Source of the DNA: Benincasa hispida
Lineage: Eukaryota > Streptophyta > Magnoliopsida > Cucurbitales > Cucurbitaceae
DNA: 64,000 nucleotides
Direction: 5' to 3'
NCBI RefSeq assembly: GCF_009727055.1
Contig: NC_052351.1
Location: forward strand, 59,051,508-59,115,507
A program made the position numbers and the translations under genes. The notes beneath the pieces were generated by a model. It ran no database searches. It saw nothing but the letters and a program-made list of their open reading frames with translations, and was not told the origin of the DNA. This document shows positions 31,464 through 43,400 of this stretch, piece by piece (position 1 is the stretch's first letter; each line of letters opens with the position of its first letter).

Positions 31464-32179
31464 ATGTCGAATACTTCTAGAAAACTCGCTTCCGATGTAC
31501 ATAACAGTAAAATCAAATCGACAAATAAATTACTAGCGGTTGATTACACCAACAGAGTTTTAACCGAGGATTGTCCTCTATCTCCCAACTCATCAAAAAT
31601 TATGAATTATGTAGATGAGAATGTTGAATTCGAACAACAAGATAAATATGATTTACTTGTTATCAAAGCATGTTCAGTGGAAAATGATAAAATCTGGATA
31701 ATTGATTCAGGTGCTGCTAATCATGTATGCACTATCTCATAGGAAACAAGTTCCTAGAGACAGTTGATAGAAGGTGAAAAAATCTTTAAGGTAGGGACCA
31801 GAGAGATTGTTTCTACATTTATTTGAAAAATGTATATTATATTCCTTCTATTAAAAGGAATCTAATATCTGTCTCTTGTTTGCTAGAACAAAATTATAAA
31901 GTTTATTTCAAAAATGGTGAAATGTTCATCAAAATAGGAAATAAACAGATTTGCTCTGCAAAGTTAGAAAATAACTTGTACATGTTAAAACTAACTGAGG
32001 TCAAAGCTGTTTTGAACATAGAGATGTTTAAAACTACTGGGACTCATAAGAAAACGAAGATTTCTCCAAATGTCTATCTTTGGCACTTGAGACTGGGTCA
32101 CATAAATCTCAACAGAATTGAGAGAATGGTTAAGAACGGTCATCTAAATAAGTTGGAAGACAGTTCATTACCACCATGA
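31464..32179 (+). pseudogene. Copia C Gag (deleted), protease and pre-integrase
   Basis: From the ATG at 31464: a short N-terminal part (SNTSRKLASDVHN), then directly DKYDLLVIKACSVEND and the protease active site in IIDSGAANHVC at about residue 85. The body of Gag, including the zinc knuckle, is missing. A stop at 31740 is followed by shifted pieces; 31823-32179 reads MKNVYYIPSIKRNLISVSCL and the pre-integrase YLWHLRLGHINLNRIERMV. The protease Asp-Ser-Gly is retained. Gag cannot form a nucleocapsid as it stands. Confidence 0.88.
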
Positions 32180-32194
32180 GAGTCCTGTCTTGAT

Positions 32195-33158
32195 GGTAAA
32201 GTGACAAAAATATCTTTTTCTGGAAAAGGTTTTAGAGCCAAAGAACCCCTAGAGTTGATTCACTCAGACCTTTGTGAGCCTCTAAATGTTAGAGCAAGAG
32301 GAGAGTATGAATATTTCATCAGTTTTATAGATGATTATTCCAGGTATGGGCATGTTTACCTAATGCGCCAAAAGTCTGAAACTTTTGAAAAGTTCAAAGA
32401 GTATAAGGCTGAGGTTGAGAACCAATTAGGTAAAAAGATAAAAAAAACTTTGACTGGATCGAGGTGGTGAGTATATGGACACAGAATTCCAGAACTATTT
32501 GATAGAACATGAAATTCAGTCTCAACTCATAGCCCCAGGAACACCTCAGCATAACGGTGTGGCAGAAAGGAGAAACAGAACTTTGTTGGACATGGTTCGT
32601 TCCATGATGAGTTACGCTCAGTTACCAAATTCTTTTTGGGGACACATAGTTGAGACTGCAGTGTATATTTTGAACATGGTTCCCTCGAAAAGTGTTTCTG
32701 AAACACCTTACAAGCTCTGGAGAGGATGTAAAGGAAATTTATATCACTTCAGGATTTGGGGTTGTCCAGCACATGTGTTGGTGCAAAATCCTAAAAAACT
32801 GGAGCACCGTTCAAAAGTATGCCTATTTGTAGGCTACCCAAAAGAAACAAAAGGTGGTCTCTTTTATGATCCTCAAGAAGATAAAGTGTTTATATCGACA
32901 AATAAAACTTTCCTGGAAGAAGATTATATAAAGAACCATCAACCTCACAGTAAGCTAGTAATAGAAGAAATGTCTAGAGAAACGACAAACGTATCAACAA
33001 GAGTTGTTAATCGAGCAGGTCCTTCAACAAGAGTTTTTGATAGAGTAGGTCCATCAACAAGAGTTGATGAAACTGATACTTCACATCCTTCTCAAGATTT
33101 GAGAATGCCTCATCGTAGTGGGAGGGTTGTGCAACAGCTTACTGGTACATGGGTTTAA
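32195..33158 (+). pseudogene. Copia C integrase
   Basis: 32201-32470 begins after the pre-integrase Cys box and holds PLELIHSDLCEPLNVRARGE and YFISFIDDYSRYGHVYLM. A run of six or more A residues near 32440 shifts the frame; the second part, 32475-33158, has TPQHNGVAERRNRTLLDMVR (catalytic Glu) and GCPAHVLVQNPKKLEHRSKV. Three STRV-type repeats (VVNRAGPSTRVFDRVGPSTR) close it. DDE residues are all present, but the frame breaks between the second Asp region and the Glu. Confidence 0.9.
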
Positions 33159-33740
33159 CTAAAACTCAACTCATCATACCAGATGATGGTTTAGAGAATC
33201 CATTGTTTTTTAATCATGCAATGAACGATGTGGACAAAGACCAATGGATTAAAGCCATGGACCTTTTAATGGAATGTATGTATTTCAATTCTATCTGGGA
33301 TCTTATAGATCAACCAGAAAGGGTAAAACCCATCGGTTGCAAATGGATCTACAAGAGAAAACATGACCAAGTTGGTAAGGTACAAACCTACAAAGCTAGA
33401 CTTGTGGCAAAAGGGTTTACCCAAAGAGAGAGGTTAGATTTTGAAGAAACCTTCTCTCGAGTTACCATGATAAAGTCTATTAGAATTCTCTTATCCATAG
33501 CCACATTTTATGATTATGAAATATGGAAAATGGATGTCAAGACAGCTTTCCTGAATGGCTATCTTGAAGAGAGTATGTATATGTCTCAACTAGAAGGGTT
33601 TATATAGCAGGGTCAAGAGCAAAAGGTTTGCAAGCTTAATCGATCCATTTATGGATTAAAAGAAGCTTCTAGGTCCTGGAATATGAGATTTGACGTTGCG
33701 ATAAAATCTTATGGCTTCTAGGTCCTGGAATATGAGATCT
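33149..33740 (+). pseudogene. Copia C reverse transcriptase, active site lost
   Basis: 33149-33607 has WIKAMDLLMECMYFNSIWDL, CKWIYKRK, TYKARLVAKGFTQRERLDFE and MDVKTAFLNGYLEESMYM. After a stop at 33607 it reads SIYGLKEASRSWNMRFDVAI. Then a 24-bp segment (CTTCTAGGTCCTGGAATATG plus GAGAT, at 33667 and again at 33716) repeats, and the sequence jumps to the LILTGYINSDF part, so the YVDD region and about 100 codons are gone. Reverse transcription from this copy is impossible. Confidence 0.88.
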
Positions 33741-34245
33741 GATCCTTACTGGATATATTAATTCTGACTTTCAGATCGATATTGATTCCAGGAAATCAAC
33801 TTCAGGGTCAATATTCACTCTTAACGGAGGAGCAGTTGTGTGGAGAAGCATCAAGCAAAGATATATTGCGGACTCCACAATGGAAATTGAGTATGTAGTT
33901 GCAAGCAAAGCAACAAAATAAGCAGTATGGCTTAGAAAGTTCTTGACAGATCTGGATGTAGTTCCTAACATGCACCTGCTTGTCACTCTCCGTTGTGACA
34001 ACAATGGAGCAGTTGTAAATTCAAAAGAACCACGACGCCATAAAAGAGGAAATCATATCGAACGGAAGTACCTTCTAATCAGGGAGATTGTACATAGAGG
34101 AGATGTAATCGTCACCCAGATTGCTTCCCAAGACAACTTAGCTGATCCATTTACGAAGGCCCTTTCGGCTAAAGTGTTCGAGGGTCACCTAGTAGGACTA
34201 GGTCTACGAGTTTTGGGACTAGGTCTACGAGTTTTGCGTCACTAG
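33741..34245 (+). pseudogene. Copia C RNase H
   Basis: Matches INSDFQIDIDSRKSTSGSIF, VVWRSIKQRYIADSTMEIEY, VAVWLRKFLTDLD-type sequence and, in 33943-34245, LRCDNNGAVVNSKEPRRHKR with ADPFTKALSAKVFEGHLVGL. The expected DSG and ADPFTKAL boxes are present. Stops interrupt it near 33920. The C-terminus holds a perfect 21-bp duplication around GGACTAGGTCTACGAGTTTT (34195-34236). Confidence 0.88.
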
Positions 34246-34381
34246 GGCAAGTGGGAGAATTTATGGGTATTGTAATGCCCTAGTTTATTGTATTTGTATA
34301 TTTTATTCTCTCCATTTAAACTCAACATTGTATATATTTGTATATATTGATCCACTGGAGTTTTAGTCCAAGTGGGAGTAT
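34246..34381 (+). other. Copia C 3' untranslated region and polypurine tract
   Basis: Contains a first GGGCAAGTGGGAGAAT and, directly before the LTR, the polypurine tract CCAAGTGGGAGTAT. Nothing coding. Confidence 0.75.
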
Positions 34382-36166
34382 TGTTGGGTTTTATCTCCTA
34401 AAAACTCACAGTTTGTAAAATAATAAACATCTTCTATAATCAATATACTTGTTATTGATTTCATAAATTGTACGAAAGTCTAAATCCAATAAACTAAGAC
34501 CCATGACTATTGTATGAGTATTTGAACTTTATGTGGAGACATAAGAGTGGATCAGGTTGGAGTAAATAGTCAAAATAATCTATTGTACATGAATAAGGTT
34601 GGGTACCTTATTCTGCTAACACCATTGGATGTGGCCTACTCTATAGTTGTTACAAAGAGTTATAAAGTGCTACATAAGATGTGATCCTAATTCATACATG
34701 TTATGGCATCAGGAGTGGGGGCGTCCTATGCAATGAGTTTACATAAGATTAGGACCAAGAAATAAGTCACTCTTACTTTATAATGTTGTTTACTGTTTAA
34801 GACTGACTATTTCACCTAGATGACCTAGGTAACTAGATCTTAATCCTGAGCTAACTATGAAGAGTTTATTCAGGATTGCCCTTAGATTTGCGTAGTTGAG
34901 GATTCACTCAACAGCGCCGACTCAATAAGACTACCATTTCAGGGGTAAGACCGGATAGATAGCTAGGGACATAGGGTGCAAGACGGAGTTCACGTCTACT
35001 CGATTTAGGGATAGGAGAAAGGTTGTTCTCTAAAGTATTGAATCCAGGTCTTGAACAAGGGGCCTCACCCTCTTACTGGGCTAAGAGAGTTTGGTTTAGT
35101 CATTGGATCACAAACTAGTTGTTCATTAGAGGATCAATAGGGACATGAGGAATAACATGTGGACATAATATATCTATAGTGAGGGGAGTGCAACTATGGG
35201 CTTTAGTATAGTGACCCATTAGTTAACGAATGGAGATTAATCTGGTCTAATGAGTTTAGCCAATTAATCTTGGATCGTTGGAGCTCAGGATCCGTAGGTC
35301 CGCGAGGTTCCCCTACTAGCTTGTAACGGACTAGCTCTAGAATAACGTGATAAGTTAATTTGAAATGTTCAAATTAGAATTAAGGGAATTAGTAATTATA
35401 TGAGATATAATTACATGTTTAATTTTAAATTAAATGGAATAGGAGAATTTATTTATTTAAATATGATTTAAATATATAAAGATGGATATGTGTTAAAATT
35501 AATTTAATATTTGATATTAAATTAAATTAAGTTTATTTTAATATAATTTATGAAATTAATTAAAATTTTCATTTTTAAAATCAAAAATAGATTTTATAAA
35601 ATCAAATTTTGATTTTTTGAGATAAAATTGAAAAGGAAAAAACAAAACACACAAATGGAAAATTGGTTTTTCCATTATCACATCTTTCAAGTATCTCACA
35701 CAAAAATTCATTCAATCTTTCCTTGTCTTCTCCAAGCATGAGCTGCAACTCATGCAAGTCTCTCGCTGCATGTTGATCTGTAATATAATGAAGAGATTGA
35801 AGTGAAAATCGGGTAATGCAATCTATAGAGAACTTTAGAGAAAATTCGGGTTTGAAGAAAGGGTTCTCCAACAAGATTACTGCAGTGAGCATTTCCTTCC
35901 TTCAACCCTTGATTTCAAGCTTGTTTGAGTCCCACAACTCAATCTAGAGCACCAAAAGAATAATGGGGAAGATTTTTAAGGTGGTCTGCGAACAAGATTT
36001 GGAGAAGATAGCAGCTGGAGAAGGAGCTTTGAAGAAATTCTACAAGAGGTATGTATTGAAACTCCATTATTTTCGGCAAGAGCATGCTTTTTACTTTGCC
36101 AAAATTAATGAAATTTGAGTGCTTAGATCACCCTTGTGCTTCCACTATTGCTGATACAATCCTAAT
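34382..36166 (+). repeat. Copia C 3' LTR
   Basis: Starts TGTTGGGTTTTATCTCC and ends near GATACAATCCTAAT. It matches the 5' LTR throughout with scattered substitutions and small deletions. The GCTTA target duplication follows. Confidence 0.85.
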
Positions 36167-36871
36167 GCTTACTTCGTGGCTTATGATCCCTGATGTGGTC
36201 TTCTTCCAAAAAGATAGCATTTTGTAGTAACAAACACTTTGTTCTCACTCGGATCAATGAAGTATCCACCTCATTTCCCTGGGGTAGCCTACAAAGAGGC
36301 AAACTTTCGAACGCGGTTCCAACTACTTCGGGTTAAGTCACAAGCACATGGGGCTGATACCCCAAATTCTGAACTGGCGTAAACTACCTTTTACGACCTC
36401 TCCACAACTCAAAAGGTGTTCAAAAACACTTTTCGAGGGAACGTTGTTCAGAATGTAGCATGCAGTGTCCACTGAAAAACCCCAAAACGAGTCTGGAAGA
36501 TGAGCACACCTCATGATAGACCGAACCATGTCTAACAAGGTTTTGTTTCTCCTTTCTGATACACCATTCTGCTGAGATGTACCTAGGGCCGAGAGTTGGG
36601 ACGTAATTCCATGTTCTATCATATAGTTCTGGAATTGGAGGTCCATATACTCTCCACCACGATCAGATCGTAGTGTTTTTATCTTTTTATCTAACAAGTT
36701 TTCAACTTCAGCCTTATACTCCTGGAACTTGTCAAGGGCTTCAGATTTACGTTGCATTAGGTAGAGATACCCGTACCTTGAATAATCATCCTTGAAAGAG
36801 ATGAAATATTCATACCCACCTCGAGCCCTAACACTCATCGAACCACAGAGCTCTGAATGTACAAGCTCCAA
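36167..36871 (-). pseudogene. Copia D integrase
   Basis: The frame 36871-36338 reads MELVHSELCGSMSVRARGGY (first catalytic Asp replaced by Glu: HSE instead of HSD), YFISFKDDYSRYGYLYLMQR, KTLRSDRGGEYMDLQFQNYM and SQQNGVSERRNKTLLDMVRS (catalytic Glu). It continues downstream past a frameshift through VGYP-type sequence to 36167, where copia C is inserted. The Asp-to-Glu change at the first DDE position would probably block strand transfer. Confidence 0.9.
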
Positions 36872-36907
36872 GGCTTCCTTGGCTCTGTAACCTTCTCCAG
36901 TAAAAGG

Positions 36908-37204
36908 TCATTTGGTCATCTTGCTTTCAAGGCATGATTCACACACCGGCAAGGAGTTTTCTTCTAAACTCTTTAGAAGTCCACATTTCACCAACTGCTC
37001 AATCCTATTGAGGTTGATGTGATTTAACCTTAGATGCCACAGATGGGTGTTTTCCTTAGGAGGAACCTTTGGTCTTTTAGCTATCGTTGTCGTACTGAAC
37101 ATTTCAGTGTTAAACAGGGCTTTTATGACTAATGGTCTTAGTAGATACAAGTTACTTTCCATTGAACCAAAACCAATCTCCATCCCATTCTTGAAAATAA
37201 ACAT
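36908..37204 (-). pseudogene. Copia D GAG-pre-integrase domain
   Basis: Reads FIFKNGMEIGFGSMESNLYL, VIKALFNTEMFSTTTIAKRP, then HLWHLRLNHINLNRIEQLVK and CESCLESKMTK, the zinc-binding His/Cys set just before integrase. It is very close to the A copy (11641-11913). A frame break separates it from the protease piece. Confidence 0.88.
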
Positions 37205-37356
37205 TTTACTCTCACAAAAGTAGACAGTATAACCTTGTTCAATGAGACAAGAAACTGAGATTAAGTTCCTCTTGATATGAGATACTAAAAAACATTATCT
37301 AGTAATAGATAACGTTTCTTGTCCAAAAATAACTTCAACCTGCCTATAGCAACAAC

Positions 37357-37713
37357 TCAAACAACCTCACTAGTACCGACTTGAAGAGTCGTCTCTCCCT
37401 GTGGCAACGTTTGCCAGGAACTGAATCCTTGATAAGAGAAACTGACAAGATTAGTAGCATCTGAATCAAGGATCCAGGCAGAATCATCATTCTCTACCAA
37501 ACACGTCTCCAAGACAAATAAATTATATTTACTGTCTTTAGACATCCTCTTCTTTTGGAGAGTAGTGGGATCAACATCAAAACCTAAATAAGCTCTAAGT
37601 TCCATGTCAGAGAGCACTTCTTCTGGATGAACTTCAATACAGTTAGCAACATTTGCTTTCTTTTCCTGGAGTTTAACTTGGGAACTGACACTACTAGTGT
37701 CTTTTTTATCCAT
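37357..37713 (-). pseudogene. Copia D Gag linker and protease, active site changed
   Basis: The frame has NCIEVHPEEVLSDMELRAYL, then VDPTTLQKKRMSKDSKYNLF, VLETCLVENDDSAWIL and DSDATNLVSFSY. The protease triplet is DSD-A rather than DSG-A, so the catalytic Gly is Asp. No zinc knuckle lies between Gag and protease. The DPTTLQK linker is shared with A. Confidence 0.9.
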
Positions 37714-37717
37714 CCCT

Positions 37718-38059
37718 CTATGCTCGAAAAGTAAGAACTGACGTTAAAAAAAAATCTTGTAACGAGTCCATGATCTCATGTGCAATGACCATGTTCTCAA
37801 CCCTTTTGGCCAAAACATCAGGTATCCTAGCCAATATATGAAGTCGAGCCAATGAATTAGCCTTCAACCACACCTCATATGCATTATGAACACTTGGCGA
37901 TGCATCAAGGGTCAGGACTTGAGGACATTCCTCAACCATGACAAACTGGAGGTCGTTTACCACGAAATATGTTTTACAAGACTTTTTCCACTCTATGAAA
38001 TTGGTCAAACTAAAGGCATTTAACGAAAAATCAAACATGTTGCTGAAAACAAAAACACA
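37718..38059 (-). pseudogene. Copia D Gag N-terminal part
   Basis: Reads FDFSLNAFSLTNFIEWKKSC, YFVVNDLQFVMVEECPQV, AYEVWLKANSLARLHILARI, DVLAKRVENMVIAHEIMDSL: the N-terminal UBN2-like part of copia Gag. The native ATG is probably that at about 38041, just after the CAG. It stops 20 bases before the next piece, so the middle of Gag was deleted. Very similar to E (44591-44870) and A (11213 onward). Confidence 0.85.
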
Positions 38060-38613
38060 TTGACCTACGTTAGGTTTTAAGCAAATACTCGTTAAAAAAA
38101 CATACAACATCCAATACGGTTTAACAAAACTAACATGAACCCCGTGTGATATCTAGTTTCGCAATGACGCTTCAAAGGTTTAGGACAAAAGCCGCCGAAG
38201 GGTGGTCAATTTATCCCTTCTCTGAATTGAGACATTCTCAACCAGCCATTATAACTAGAACAACCTATAACAACTAGCCATCAATAATTTGGTCAAGACA
38301 TCATTAACTTACTTAACAATTTCCCATAAGTGTGACCCGTCATTTTAGGCCCTAGAGTTCCGCCCCAAGCAACCAATCCAAAAGGAAAAAAAATCTTATT
38401 AGGGAAAAAACTAAAGTGACCCTATCCATTTCTAGAGTTCACCTTGATATTGACCAACTGCACAAAATCCATCCAAAGGGGGATGCTCCAAGGGCACCAC
38501 GAGGGAGTGCAAGAATGATCTCACAGTGTGAACCAATGAAGGAGACCGTAGGATGTGTTGACACACATCCTTCACCCACTTACTATAAATACTCTCTCCG
38601 TCCACCTTGATAT
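38045..38613 (-). other. Copia D leader, gag-proximal part
   Basis: Matches A 7485-8060 in reverse complement. Ends with TTTTTGTTTTCAG next to Gag. At 38613 it is interrupted by the E 5' LTR; the distal D leader resumes at 53697. Confidence 0.8.
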
Positions 38614-40394
38614 TGTAGGGATGACGCCCTAAACTCTTGGGTCCTATAGCTTGTAAACACAGTTTTGAACAAACGCTTGTGATGTATAATATCTGATATT
38701 TTCTTCACTTTTGTCTATGAACATTGGATGTTTTATTTGCTTTACCACAAACCAATAAATTAAGATCCCTGGTTGTTGTTTGTAACTTAAGCATGCATGT
38801 GGAGACATACAGGTGGATCATGTCTTAAGTGATAACCAAAATGGTCTGTAGTATATGGATATAGAAGGGAAACCTTATCCGGGTAACGCTATAGATGTGG
38901 CCCCTTTGTAGAATAATTACAAGTGTTGTGACTTGCTACAGATGATCTGATCCTGATCATTCATGTGGAGACATGCAAGTGGGGGCATCCTATATAAAGG
39001 AGTTTATATAGACCGGACTACGGAGTATTATAGTCTCGTTATATAACGTTGTTCATGACAGAGACTTCACTTCACTGGGACGATCATAGGTAACATGACC
39101 TCAATCCTGAGTGAGTTGGGAACCCCTGCTTTTGAGAGCGATCCTTTGATTTTCATGGGTGCGAGAACCCAGATTGCTGACTCAAACCTACCACTTTGGG
39201 GATTCGTCTGATTTATGAGCTGGGAACTCAGCTACACAAGATGGAATTCAATCATTCCTCGAAGCAAGGGGAAGTAGATAGATTGCTCTTTTAAGGGCTG
39301 ATTCCGAGGCTTGAACGATATGGTGCCACACATTTTCTTATGGCCCAAGAGGTTCTACACATAGTATGTTGATATGATTGAACAAAAGGGAGTTTGATTA
39401 TATATGATATGATTGACATTATGTATGAGATATATTATTTGGAGGAAAATGATATAAATATGATTTATATCTAGTGGAGGAGAAAAGACTATGGTTCATA
39501 TGTTGCATTTGATGTGATATTGAACCACAGGTTCATGAATATAATATGATTATATTTATTATTTATTTTAAACAATTATAGGATAATTGTGGCGGTTTTT
39601 TCTCCATAACCGAATAATAGTGGGAGGTTACATTCAGTTTTCGTAACTGAAGGATAAAATGAAAATCGTTTTCATTTTGCAAAGAGATCAGACATTCGCT
39701 CATGAGTGGTGTATACTGCCTATTGCATAGCAAACCAAAAGCCTACATGATAGCTCAACGTTTCTAAACGATCATATACACACGTGAAATTTACTAAACG
39801 ATTGCATAGGATTTGCTAAATGATTGTCTAGCTTTTTCCTAAACGATCGCGCGTTTGAGTGTTTACTAAATGATCGTCTATACGACCGCGACCTTTTCAC
39901 TAAATGATCGTGTACCACTTCCTAAACGATCAAGCATCATTTGTACGATAGACATTCGATATTCTCCCACTTGCTTGGTCGTGGTATACGATCTTTAACT
40001 CCTCCTTCCCTCTACCAAATCCAACAGAACCCACACCTCCTGGTTTCTCACACCGAGAATATCAAGAGTTCTAACTGGTGGTGTCCTCCCTACTACTGTG
40101 TTCGTGTGGAGTTCGTTCGTGGGTAGACAACTGTGATTTGGTGGATGATTTTCTTGGACATTCTCAACGAGAGCGAGAGGAGCAGTCCTAGGCGAGAATG
40201 GGTTTGAGGTGAAGAAGAGTTCTTCAACTAGTACGTTTTTCATTCTATTTGTTGTTTAAGTTTCAAAGCATGCCTGTAATTTTTTGTATAATGCATATCC
40301 ATTCTATTTGATTGTGAATGCGATAATTCTGTCACAATGAGTTTGGAACGATCTCGCTTTCGCTCAGAGGTACTCTTTGATAAGAGTTCCTTCA
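38614..40394 (+). repeat. Copia E 5' LTR
   Basis: Starts TGTAGGGATGACGCCC (48734 copy: TGTTGGGGATGATGCCC) and ends TTCCTTCA, 1781 bp. Near 39770-39940 it has CGATCG-type motifs, such as CCTAAACGATCGCGCG. Similar in start to the J LTR. Confidence 0.85.
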
Positions 40395-40396
40395 AC

Positions 40397-40410
40397 TGGT
40401 ATCAGAGCCA
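40397..40410 (+). promoter_or_regulatory. Copia E primer-binding site
   Basis: A perfect TGGTATCAGAGC, complementary to the 3' end of plant initiator tRNA-Met, two bases after the LTR. Confidence 0.92.
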
Positions 40411-43400
40411 AGTTCTGATATCCCAAATTCATTGTTGCAAAGAATAACATTTACTTTCTCAGTAGGTAAAAGCATGTCTACATTTTGTTTAAGTGTTAAA
40501 CGTATGTTTGTGGATGTGGATTAATGGAGTTTTCTGGGATGAAGCCTTTGTTGTTTAAATTCTTTTACATATGAAGTTAATTGTAAGGGCCCCTGCATTT
40601 TGGGCATTTTAACTTGTTATCGAGTCTGTAATTTCAAAGTGTTTGAGTTTATGAGTCATTCGTGAAGAATCTTTAAGGCAAGGGTTGTTATTCTTTGAGG
40701 ATGAAGACGATCAAACATTGATTAGGTCGTGTAAACAATGAGGTAAACGATCGCAGAGTATTAGATACTCGAGAGCAGGTTGATATGCGTGCACTAGACA
40801 ATCGTGTAGCTCAGCAAGCTTCATCGCTTAGTTCCTAACTACACGATCGTAGAGTAAATCATTTACTTAATCGCTTGTTAAGTGATCGTCTAGACGATCA
40901 TGCTTCAGAGCTACGTTGTCATCTAAATGATCGTTTAGGACTCGCATGTTTTTTTCTTGTGCGCTAAATTATCGAGTACCTTATGCTTCATCGCATAGTT
41001 ATTGGTACTCGACCGTATACCCGGTTGCATTTACTAACCGATGGGAGCTTCGCCCAGGCAGTTCAAGACCCGGTTCGCCTATGAACCGGTTTGCTCGATG
41101 GAAAATGTAATAGATAGAGTTTTTATTTTCGGTTTTGAGGTGATTCATCCAAGTCCATTAATCTTTGTGAATGTATGTAGGATGTATGTTTATTTATATG
41201 TCATATGGTATGCCATATAGAAGAAATGTCACCTTAGGATATGCATTGGTCATGCATCATCTCTTTATTATAAGTGTTATGATTTAGAGAAATATGATTT
41301 AAATTACGTAAGAGCATGCTCATGCATCATATAATATAAGAGTTATATTTATGCATGCATAAAGCATAGACATGCATCATCTTTATATTATAAGTTTTAC
41401 AGTATAAGGGTGTATGGAAGCATGTTTGCTTGGTTCGTTACTAGTATATAAAAGTTATGTATAGTAATGAACGAACATTGCATGAAGCATGACACATAGG
41501 TTAAATTTATAGGTTTTATAAATACCTAGTTGTGTGGCAATATGGTTTTAGTTGTTTCTTTTATAAAGGTTATAAGGAAATTATAACTAAAATCTGTAAG
41601 ACATGCATGTGCACTTAGGTTTGAATCATAGTTTTAAAAGTGTTTTAAAACTTAGTGGAGATAGACCTAAGATTACGGTTTTAATGTGATTAACAACCTT
41701 AGGCTTTAATCTTTTAATCGGTTTAATAGGATTAAATTGACTTATAAAAGATTAAAGTGTAGCAAATCTATCTATAAGGAACCTTTTGTCTAAGGTGGGT
41801 TCTATCTAAGCACTAAGGTATTTAAGGTGACGGAAACGGAACACCCCTACCTGGGCACCTACTTGGAAAGGTGAATTAGATAGATTTGATGCATGCATGC
41901 AAATTTATAGACAGTCCATTAAAGAGTTTAATATGACAACTTGAACTTGTTTAATTTCAAAAACAAAAGTTGTTTTTGGGCAAATTAAACTAACTTAGAT
42001 TAAAATCAGTAGCCAAATGTTCTAAGTTAATGAACCCCTAGGTAGAACATTCAGTGGGAGGTACTTGGGGTATCTGATACTTCATTTAAACCTCTCACGT
42101 ATCTCCCTTTATTGTCCACACCGTGAGATCTATCCTCAGCCTCGTGGAACCCTGGGAGTGTCCCCTTAAAGGATGATTTTTAGGTAGGTTACTATCAAGG
42201 TGGATGGAGAGAATGTTCATAGTAAGTAGGACGAGATGTGCGACAACATATCCCACGGTCTCTCTTGTTAGGTTGGATAAAGTTTCTGTGCATCGCCTCG
42301 AGGCACCCTGGAAGTGTCCCCTATAGGATGGAAGTTTTCCATGTTTCTTTATTTGATCTCCTGTATAGGATAAGGTCATTAAGGTAGGACTCTGGGGCTA
42401 AAAACAAGGGGTTACACTTACGCGGAATTGTTAAGGGTTAAAAGTTTTAGACCGAACGAATGGTGACTGTTAGGTGAAGTTCCAAAATTTGATTATACCT
42501 AATGGTTGAGAATGTCTCATCTCAGTGAAGAGGCATCTGATCACCTCACCAGTGACATTTTTCTTGCCTCCCTTGGCATCATTGCGAAATAGAAGTCTTA
42601 TCACTTAGGTGTTGAAGTGTATCAGCAAGCAGCGTAAGTAACAAGGATCAATAAGCACTCTAATTCATTAATTTTGGCAGAAACTAAAGCTTGCTCTTGT
42701 ACTTGTTTCGAGTCATACTTTGTAGAACTTCTTCAAATCTCGATTTTCAGCTGCAAATTTCTCCTAATCTTATTGTAGATCACCTCAAGATCTTCCCTAT
42801 TATCCTCTTGGAGCTTTAGATTGAGCTATGGGACTTAAAATAAGCTTGAATGAAGGGAACTTGAAGAATATCTCACAATAGCAACCCACTTGAGGAACAC
42901 CTTCTTCAACACAAAATTTTCAGCAAAAATTCTATAGATTGCATGCCTCAATTTCACTCCAATCTTCTCAATATATTGCAAACTATTATGCAAAGAAGAT
43001 GGCTGCATGAGATGCAGCTCATGTTTGGAGTTATTGAAGCCAAAGTAATGGGTTTTGTGTGAGCTACTTTGAAGGTGATAATGGAAAATCCCATAAATCC
43101 ATTTTGTGTTATTTTAATCTTTTTCAATTTTTCAATTGATTTCAAAAATCAAATTGTTTTCTACAATTGAAAATACTATTAATTTTACAAAATTAATTTC
43201 ATAAATTAAATTTCTTAATAAAATTAATAAATAATTATTTAAACAATTTAAATGATCCTAATTAATTTAATATCAAATATTAAATTAATTTTACACAAAT
43301 TCACCATCATATATTTAAATCCTATTTAAATATTAATTCTCTAATTCCATTTAATTTTTAAAATTAAACGTGTAATTATATCTCATATAATTACTAATTC

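Larger units (their letters stand above)
26747..36166 (+). mobile_element. Ty1/copia element 'C', complete structure
   Basis: Both LTRs are present (26748-28613 and about 34382-36165), with primer site, 2.8-kb leader, Gag/protease, integrase, RT/RNase H and polypurine tract. It is flanked by GCTTA at 26742-26746 and 36167-36171. It interrupts the Pol of D. The structure is complete, but proteins are broken: Gag is internally deleted and the RT active site is gone. LTR pairs show many small differences, so the insertion is not recent. Confidence 0.9.

Noticed and set aside
40391..40412. Possible tRNA-Met gene
   Set aside because: Only the 12-base primer site complementary to the tRNA 3' end is present, with no cloverleaf.
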